NCBI GenBank assembly: GCA_010356995.1
Contig: ML996693.1
Coordinates: 1,116,001 to 1,180,000 of the forward strand
Reading direction: 5' to 3'
Source of the DNA: Trichodelitschia bisporula
Lineage: Eukaryota > Ascomycota > Dothideomycetes > Phaeotrichales > Phaeotrichaceae
Length of the DNA stretch: 64,000 nucleotides
Each line of letters opens with the position of its first letter. Position 1 is the stretch's first letter. Below the pieces are notes generated by a model. The model was not told where the DNA came from and did not search any database. It was given only the letters and a program-made list of their open reading frames with translations. Shown one piece after another: positions 56,687 to 64,000 of the stretch. The position numbers were made by a program, and so were the translations under genes.

Positions 56687-59476
56687 ATGGCGGGCCCACG
56701 CGACAGCCAAGCTCCGCTCTTCGACGGCATAGTCTTCTGCATCATCCCCTCCCCCGAGCTCCCCAAATGCGAGCAAGACGAGGTCCGCCCCCCCCCCCCC
56801 CCCCCCCACATATCCACCCGCTAACACCTCCAGATCACCAAAATCCTCACGCGGCATGGCGCACAACACGTCCCCTACGACGGCGCAGCCGACAAAATCC
56901 GCAACTACACGCACGTCATCTCCCCCACCGCCGACTTCCCGCACTACCACGCCGCACTCGACAACTTCATCCACGTCGTCAAGCCGAGCTGGGTGGCTGA
57001 GTCGGTCGCCGCGCACCGCGTCAATAACCCGCGGAGCTACAGCCCGGATCCGCACCTCATTATGAGCGGCGTGACGATTGCGTGCGCGGGGCTGCCCGCC
57101 GGCGACGTCGAGGCCATTGCGGGAGGGGTGCTCGCCATGGGCGGGACGTTTTCCGAGCCCATGACCGCGCTGGTGACGCATCTGGTTACGCGCAGCTTGG
57201 ACGATGCGCGGTGTAAGGTCGTGCTTCGGAAGAAGCTAAAGTGTATGATTTTGCTCCCGAATTGGTTCGACGATTGCCTGCGGCTAGGCAAGCGTATCTC
57301 CGAGCGGCCGTATCTGCTTCCCGACCCTGCTATCCTGAAATCGCCAGCTGCGTACAGGCCGCAGACGAATCCCGATCTTGCGGGCGCGGTGACGCACTCG
57401 CCTACCGATATGCCGAATGACACGCGCAAGCTTACGGTGTTCAAGGACAAGCGCGTCATGCTCGCGCAGGACCTAGGCATCGGCCACGGGCTACGGGACA
57501 TTCTCGGCGGCATTATCGACAAGAACGGCGGGAAGATCGTGTCCAACGTCGATGAGACGGACATGTACATCTGCTTCTACCGCGACGGCGCCGAGTACAT
57601 CAAAGCGTCGCAGGTGGGCAAAGACGTCGGCAACCTAAGCTGGCTCTACCACCTCATCACGCACGACCGCTGGACCTCCCCCCTCAAGCGGCTACTCCAC
57701 TACCCCGTCCCCCGCAGGGGCGTGCCCGGCTTCGAAAACGCCATAATCAGCATGTCGAACTACGCCGGCGACGAACGCATCTACCTCCAAAGCCTAATCA
57801 AAGCCTGCGGCGCGACCTACGAAAAGACGCTGAAGAACAGCTGCACGCACCTCGTGGCCGCGCACCAAGGCGGCGAGAAGTGGCTCGCCGCCATCGACTG
57901 GAACCAGGACATTGTCAACCACCTCTGGCTCGAGGAGTCGTATGCCAAGCACCAGATGCAGAGCATTTCGCGCCCGGAGTACACCTACTTCCCCAAGGCA
58001 ACCCATCTAGGCGAAGTCCTCGGGCAGACGCACCTCGACCCCCATCTCCTGGAGACCAAGTTCTACCCCCGCGAGCCGGGTCGTGTGCCGCTTAGCACGT
58101 CTCGCTCCCATGTGGCCAACACATCTACGCCCTCGGAGCTGCCTTCCTCGCGCCGCGTCGAGGACTCCGTCTCGACGGAGAAAACCGAAGATAAAGTCCC
58201 CTCGTTCAACGACGTCATGGACTGGGATCCAGCGCCCGCGGCCGACGACGCGAGCGTTCTCTCCGACCCGCCCTCCGAGCCCGCGGACCCGGAATCCCAC
58301 TCCGACGCCGAACTTCCCCCGAAGCGCAAGCCAGAGCCGGCGCCAGCGCCAGCGAAGAAACGCGGCCGGCTACGCAAGGCAGAAGCCAAAGCCACCCCCG
58401 TTCCGAAAGCAACCCCTACCGACAAACCCACCCCCGCACCCGCCCGCTCCTCCGCCCGTAGATCCAGCGTCCTCGCCACTCCAACCTTCGGCTGGGAAAA
58501 CGAGCCTCCAGTGCGCACCAGCGCGCGCTCAGCGAAGGTGAAAGCAGAGGCCAAGCTCGCAGAGGCAATGGAAGACGTACAAGCGTACGAGAAGGAGCGC
58601 AAGCGGAAGAGTTTCATCAGGCCTGAGCTCGAGGCCGAAGTGCCGGCGGCCGCGAAGCGCAAGTCTAGCGATGCGGTCGCGTCACGCGGCAAGCGCAAGA
58701 GCACTGAGGACGTCCCCCTCGAAGAACCAGCACACAAGGCGAAGAAATCCAAGACGACTGGCAAGCGCGGCATCGAGCAGCGCATGGTGCTCACGGGCTA
58801 CGAGCGCTGGGCGAATAACCCGCGGCTCGAAAGCGGGGATACGAAAAAACTTCGGCAACTCGGGATCCAGCTTACGGAAGACTGTGCTACGGCTACGCTG
58901 CTCTGCGCGCCTAAGCTGCTGCGGACTAAGAAATTCATTTGTGCGCTTGCGGCTGCGCCTACGGCTGTGCATACCGGCTTCGTGGACGCGGCGCTGGCGG
59001 CGGATGAGCCGCCTGACCCGGCGGACTTCCCTCTTGAGGATGACGAGGGGGAGAAGAGGTTGGGTTTGAGGTTAGCGGACAGTTTGGCGCGGGCGAAGGC
59101 AAATAAGCGCGCCTTGCTCAAGGGGTGGCAAGTTTTCTGCACAGAAGGCGTGCCCGGCGGCGTGGAGAGCATGCGCGCGATCGTGCTCGCCAACGGCGGG
59201 CAGCTCGTCGTGTACAAAGGTCGTACGGCAGCGGAGGTCAAGAACCGGCCCAAAGCGGGGAAGGAGACTCAGGGGGAGGAAGAGCAGCTTATCCTTCTTA
59301 GTGGGGATAGTAAAGCGGAACGGGCGCTGTGGCCTAAGTTTAAGGAGATGGCGCAGGGGGTGGCGATGAGGCCGGTTGTGTGTAGGAAGGAGTGGTTGCT
59401 GGATGTTGCGCTGGGGCAGAGGGTGGGGTGGGCGGAGGGGTGGAGTTGGGAGGGGGAGAGTCAGGTTTCGGTGTAG
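56687..59476 (+). CDS. BRC1: Six-BRCT DNA-damage scaffold Brc1/Rtt107
   Basis: Binds phosphorylated H2A at stalled replication forks and recruits repair factors (Smc5/6, Slx4 partners). Exons are 56687-56782 and 56834-59476, giving 912 aa; the 51-bp intron contains a C20 run. Four BRCT repeats fill the N-terminal half. BRCT1 spans the intron (FDGIVFCIIP, then THVISP and VVKPSWVAESV). BRCT2 has IMSGVTIACAGLP and LLPNWFDDCLRLGKRI. BRCT3 has KLTVFKDKRVMLAQDLGIG. BRCT4 has NAIISMSNYAGDERIYLQSL, CTHLVAAHQGGEKW and NHLWLEESY. A basic disordered linker follows (about 450-690, with SQ/TP sites and KKRGRLRK). The C-terminal BRCT pair starts RMVLTGYERW and ends VVCRKEWLLDVALGQRVGW. Order and spacing match Brc1/Rtt107 rather than other multi-BRCT proteins. 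Confidence 0.9.
56788..56807 (+). repeat. C20 homopolymer in BRC1 intron
   Basis: Twenty consecutive C residues just after the 5' splice site of the only BRC1 intron. Likely length-variable or prone to sequencing error. Confidence 0.8.
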
Positions 59477-59642
59477 GGGGTTTGAGGATGGGGATGGAGT
59501 TTGGGGGTGGGGTTGGGCATTTGCATGCTTTGGGTGGGGATGTTATGAGATCATGCCTGTCTTGATATCGAGTACTGTAATGGGAGCAAAGGCTCTAACA
59601 CACGCTAGGGCAACCGTGAAAACTGAATATTGAAGTCAAGAC

Positions 59643-59692
59643 GAAGAGAGGAAGAGAGGAAGAGAGGAAGAGAGGAAGAGAGGAAGAGAGGA
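59643..59692. repeat. GAAGAGAG microsatellite
   Basis: Six tandem copies of the 8-bp unit GAAGAGAG, ending at a GGAGAC sequence, about 170 bp after the BRC1 stop. Confidence 0.85.
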
Positions 59693-59928
59693 GACTCTTA
59701 AGAATAGATACGCGATGATGCCAAGTATCCCCCTATGCTCCTTCCTCCCCTCACGCGCACATTACATCATGTTCAACCTATTCCTTCATGACATAACAAT
59801 GCTCCCTCCTTCCATGTCTACATCATTGACTTGATCTGGGACGTGGATTCACAAGCGGTGCTTGCAAGTACAGATATATTCTACAGACTACACGATTCTA
59901 CTAATATGTCGGCGGAGCTTCAACCTCA

Positions 59929-60378
59929 TCACCAAAACGTACTCAACCTCCAGAGATAGTACACTTCGGCATAACGCCCCGCCCCCCTCCCGGTGTAAAC
60001 ACGGGGCATCACCTCCTCATGCGTCGTCCCGTCACCGAACCAGACAGCACTTCCCTTGCCGGCGAAATTCTTACTTTTTGCTACAGCATTCGCCGTTGGG
60101 TAAAAGTCGGGATGCTCGTGCACTCTGCCCGCGAGTGACGGCAGAGTGGAGACGAGGGAGGTGAGGGAGGTGAGGGAGGTGAGGGAGGTGAGGGAGGTGA
60201 GGATGATGTGCGGCCATTGCTTCGAGTGGGCCTCAGCCCATTATTCGTTGTGATATTTGGCGATGTCCATTACTGTGATATGGTGTCGGCCATTAAAGGA
60301 TAGTGGTCCGTTGTTCGGCGTGCTAACCGTCGAGGCTGAAAGTGACTGTCCGAGTGTGACGTCATCAGCCAGACCTCA
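59929..60378 (-). pseudogene. Unrecognised coding-like remnant or unannotated exon(s)
   Basis: A single minus-strand frame reads protein-like for about 450 bp: LADDVTLGQSLSASTVSTPN, NGPLSFNGRHHITVMDIAKY, HSKQWPHIILTSL, HPDFYPTANAVAKSKNFAGK, then GSAVWFGDGTTHEEVMPRVY and RYAEVYYLWRLSTFW before the stop at 59929. One in-frame TAA lies at 60241-60243. A 42-nt GT-AG segment spanning it (about 60233-60274) could be an intron, or the gene is broken. The GGTGAGGGA microsatellite lies inside and codes Leu-Thr-Ser repeats in frame. No family is recognised and no start is seen; the frame closes upstream near 60,380. Confidence 0.35.
60154..60202. repeat. GAGGGAGGT microsatellite (9-bp unit)
   Basis: About 5.5 copies of a 9-bp unit. 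The unit is a multiple of three and codes Leu-Thr-Ser on the minus strand, within the coding-like remnant. Confidence 0.85.
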
Positions 60379-63300
60379 CATTGCAACTAGAACTATCCCC
60401 TCACGTGCAATATCACCCCAAGCAGAAGCACTTCCCAAAAGCAGAACTGCCCTCAATTCCAGTTTCCCTCCGGCTCAGCACTTCACATCACGAACACGCG
60501 TCCCCTCCGCGCAATTCCAAAGATCCTCTCGCCCAACCAAATCCTCCCCAAACACAGCCCTCCGAAACCCGACGCCCATAACCAACCAACACCTCCCCAA
60601 CTCAGTATCCGCCGGCACCACCTGACCCCGAAGCAATCACAGGCCCGCACGTGAACCAAGGCAACCACCATCCCCGCGAATCAACGCCACAGCACCGCCT
60701 CACTCGGCCTCCCCACATCGCCTTGCCCCGCACCCCCCCGTGCCCCCACCATACGCCCGCTCCAGCCCTCGTGATTCCCCATACTTCTCAACACCTAGCG
60801 GAGCCCGATGCCGGCCTAGGGTCAGCGCGTTTCGTGATGCCTTTCGTGACGGCCTCCCTCGTGCCCAGCAGATAGGCCTCGTCGCCGTCGCACAAAGGCC
60901 AGCACGGCCGCTGACGGCGTTGCCCTCGGACAACAGCGAAGGAGTGCAAACGGGGCATCTCATATGCAAATCATGCTCACCCGCCGCGCTGGCCGCAAGG
61001 CTGGACCGCTGACTCACTCTGCCAGATATGGTGCCCGCGTCGCAACCCGATGACTTCGGCGGGCTGACCCGCGTGCGCAAGGCAGGCCGGTGAGCGTGCG
61101 GGCGACCGGGCGCGCGATGTACCTATACATTACAGGCGTCGTCCATAGACGTCGTCTACGGTATATCGCTGCGCATAGACGTCGGGCGCCATGCACATAC
61201 CCCAGACGCCAGCCTCGGGTGCCACCGGGCGCGAGAGATTCGTCATCGCGGTGCAGCCTCGCGGAGAAGCAGCCCCGCATAACAACCGAGGCCGGCCTCC
61301 GCACGCCCTCCGCAAAACGTGTTACGGAGGGTTTGGAAGGCGGGGCGGAATCCGGGGTCGGGCGCGCACGGCGACGAGGTTGAGGCTGCGTTGGCTGTTG
61401 GGGGGCGGATGACGGACAGCGCTGAGGGCGGGATGTCAGCTGGGGAGTGGGCGTGGCCGGCGCAGGGCAGAGGGCACAGTCAGCGGCGGGGAGGCGTGAC
61501 TTGTGAGTTGTCACCGGCCGAGGCAGGTCGATGTCGTCATCGGCCTGCCCAACATCAGATACGTACCAAACCGCAGCGAGCTTTCTGCCGCGCGCCCAAA
61601 CGGCCAGTTGCCATGAGCTGGAACGTCGAAGAAAGTTGCTTTCTGCATGATAGATGTCCCGCATCGATGGAACGCCGTTTCCCGATCGGGCGCCCTTGAT
61701 CGTCGCCGCAGCGCCCCGCGGTGCGCGACGCGCGAGACGCCCCGAAGCCGCGGCCCCATCCAACAGCCGCCAGCCAGCCGAGAGGAAGCGCGCACGCGTG
61801 GCCCAAGCAGGATTCCCGCTGCCCGGGTGCGGGGGACACAAAGCGTGGGCGGGCGGCGGGGTTGCTGCCCTGTTCGCTTGCCAAACTTAGCCTTCGCTTG
61901 GCCTGGCGACACTCAGCGGCCGTCATACCTGCCCGTTTCGCTCGTTGCGACGCGGCAGCAGCTGACAGCCATGACATGAGGGCCGCGACCGAGTGCGGAT
62001 ACGGCGATATACATAGCACGGCCCGGGCGGGGGGTGGGGGTTGTTTGCGTCAGCCCTACGGCGCGTGGGGTTGCTGCTCGCTGCAGTGAGCATGCGAATG
62101 CGGGCAGCGCTGCGGTGCGGGCGGGCCGTGGGTCTGCCTTCCCGAAGGGGGGATATGATACGAAAGGCGAGCTATTGGGGAAGAACGGGGGTAGAGTACC
62201 ACAGACGGGGCTGACGGGTAGATGACATGGCGGGGACGATGGAGCCTCGGGTTTATGCGTGAAGCGCCCGCACAAGCGCGCCGGGTACGACGCAGACTAC
62301 TGGCGGTCCGATGCTCCAGCGCAGCAGTACTTGCGTCTTCACCGCAAGGCCGCCGTGTGCCTCCTCAGGCTACGTGGTCGTGCAGTGCAGCGACGGTGCG
62401 CGTTGTTGTGGTAGCGGGGCTGCGGGCCGCGGGGCTACTTGAGGGTACCCCGCTCTCTCGACCTCTTAAAGAATTTCCCGAAGAAGCGGTGACGGCACGG
62501 CTGTTATTGGCTGCGGGGGTGACAGCGAACATCACTTCTCACCCCGTCCCTTCGCATTTTAGCTGCCGAAGCCGGCGGGTATGAAGGGAAAACTCGGAAG
62601 CGAGAGCCAGGGAGGCCGCCGCCGTTGTAAGTTTACCAGTACGCTGCGAACCTCGCTCCTCCAGAACGGCGTACTACGGTAGTGCTTTGGAAGCAGGCGA
62701 CTGGCCTGAAGGTAGAAGTGCCTCGTGGTAAGCTCCGGCTAATTCTACAATCATATACCCGTACACAACCAATAACTGCTCACGAACATGCGCCTTCTCG
62801 CTGGAACCTCCAGCGGTCCCACCAGCTCTCGGACGACCTGATAGGAGCATGGCTCAGGCACGTACATCCGTACAGCTGCAATGAGTCCGGAGTGAAAGCG
62901 TTGATAGAAGACAAAAACCAGAAGAGAGCAAGAGTGGTGGGGCCGCTTATATCTAATAGAACCATAGGTTTGACAGGCGCGCTATGACTACGGTGTTAAA
63001 TGAAGAGTCCATCAAAGACGAATAGAAGAAGAGAGAGTCGGAGACGCTCGAGAGTAAATGCACGATGTGGCAAATGTCCTCCCATGTTTCCTTTCTTCTA
63101 TCATGAGCACATTGCATCATGTTCTTTCCGAGAGTGCGGCCGCTCCTTCCAAGAGTATAGATGCTCCTTCCCTTTCACTACATCACGACCAAGTTCTAGG
63201 CAACCTAGTCAGAGAATATGTCGTAGAGGCATTCCTGTTGATATTGCTCGGATTCTTTCGAGGCCTGGTTCTGTCTAGCACATACGGGTACCCTCCGGAG

Positions 63301-64000
63301 GCGTCAGACCAATATCAAAGCCTCCATATCCGTTGTTGGGACTGGTCACAACATGTTCGTTGCCGGTTGCCAGTTCTCGGGCTGTAGTATGGTCGGTGGT
63401 TGCTGTTGCTGCGCAGAGTTCTCCGAGAGGTACTGTAGAAGCCATACTTCTTGCATATCATGTCAGTTCCATTCCAGCCCCTACCTTTCAAAATGCTGCT
63501 CAGCTCGTGAGCTAACAAAGGCAGCGAGAGTCCTCCGTTGATATGCCGTCGTCAGTGAATATATCAGTAAATCCCCACGCAAACATCTCGCTTTCTCGCA
63601 CGAAAGCCCTCCGCCTCAGGGAGAACATCTCCCGCCCGACCAACCAGACGGTTTTCCGGGCCTCTTGGCCAGAAAAATCTGAGAAAGCCCAATAGCAGCC
63701 CCCCTCAGCCGCGCCCCTGGGAAGCTAGGCCCACAACCCGCAGCCCGAACGCGCCCGCTAGCACCAGCGACGGCGAGCTTCCAATGATCGCCCAACCAGC
63801 CCCCTGGTACCCGGGCCCCCCACGCACGGCACGCGTGGCGCATGGTCCGTGGGCGGATGCACCCCAGAGTTTCCGCTAGGCGGGATTGTGGCGTTTGGGG
63901 CGTTGCGGCTGGGAAGGCGGGCGGGAGAGGTGGGGGAACCCCCACTGGGGGGGACGGGATTGCGGTGTTGTATGGTGGGGGATTGTGAGGGAGGGAGATG

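Larger units (their letters stand above)
59477..64000. other. Gene-poor GC-rich region at the window edge
   Basis: About 4.5 kb in which no intact gene is recognised. It holds two microsatellites and a coding-like minus-strand remnant (listed separately). Overlapping frames on both strands at 61.0-62.6 kb are Arg/Ala/Pro-rich and look like by-products of high GC. Any gene running past 64,000 cannot be judged. Confidence 0.4.

Noticed and set aside
61014-61912. Overlapping minus-strand frames of up to 275 codons in the right-hand GC-rich region
   Set aside because: Arg/Ala/Pro-rich in every frame on both strands, no conserved motif and no splice structure.

Overview
The window is nuclear DNA from a filamentous ascomycete (Pezizomycotina). 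It carries twenty intron-containing protein genes with short GT-AG introns (mostly 42-96 bp, several with CTAAC/CTAAT-like branch points). There are no operons, gene order is mixed on both strands, and the gene set is fungal (Zn2Cys6 regulators, Kcs1, Ppn1, Pxl1, Brc1). The class is not certain from sequence alone; Dothideomycetes is possible but is a guess. No tRNA, rRNA, CRISPR array or recognisable virus-like element was seen.

Layout. 0.9-8.5 kb: B-type cyclin, endopolyphosphatase PPN1 and elongin C on the plus strand, with a degenerate minisatellite at 6.9-7.3 kb. 9.0-14.2 kb: the methyltransferase PRMT5 (minus), divergent from the DEAH helicase PRP43 (plus). 15.5-20.4 kb: a SET-domain protein and an OAR1-like short-chain reductase (plus), tail to tail with the SUMO E1 subunit UBA2 (minus). 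21.0-29.0 kb: the queuosine-salvage enzyme QNG1, a large foldback repeat, ORC6, a full-length Zn2Cys6 regulator and casein kinase 2 beta, all plus. 29.0-35.2 kb: a gene-poor stretch holding one short Zn2Cys6 protein. 35.2-43 kb: a single-pass membrane protein of a fungal family of unknown function, RAD51 and NUP120. 43-46.9 kb: gene-poor with short tandem duplications. 46.9-59.5 kb: the inositol pyrophosphate kinase KCS1 (plus), a paxillin-like LIM protein and a peroxisomal-type alpha/beta hydrolase (minus), then the six-BRCT protein BRC1/RTT107 (plus). 59.5-64 kb: mostly non-coding and GC-rich, with microsatellites and an unrecognised coding-like remnant.

Most genes are single-copy housekeeping functions. 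Several belong to cell-cycle and genome maintenance (cyclin B, ORC6, RAD51, BRC1, UBA2, CK2 beta), and two belong to polyphosphate/inositol pyrophosphate metabolism (PPN1, KCS1). I see no evidence that they form a co-regulated cluster. ACGCGT boxes upstream of RAD51 and BRC1 hint at shared G1/S control, but the hexamer is also common elsewhere in the window. I found no clear novel multi-gene system. The best leads are the foldback element at 22.4-22.7 kb, the minisatellite at 6.9 kb, the microexon gene at 35.2 kb, the in-frame upstream extension of KCS1, and two unrecognised coding-like stretches on the minus strand.
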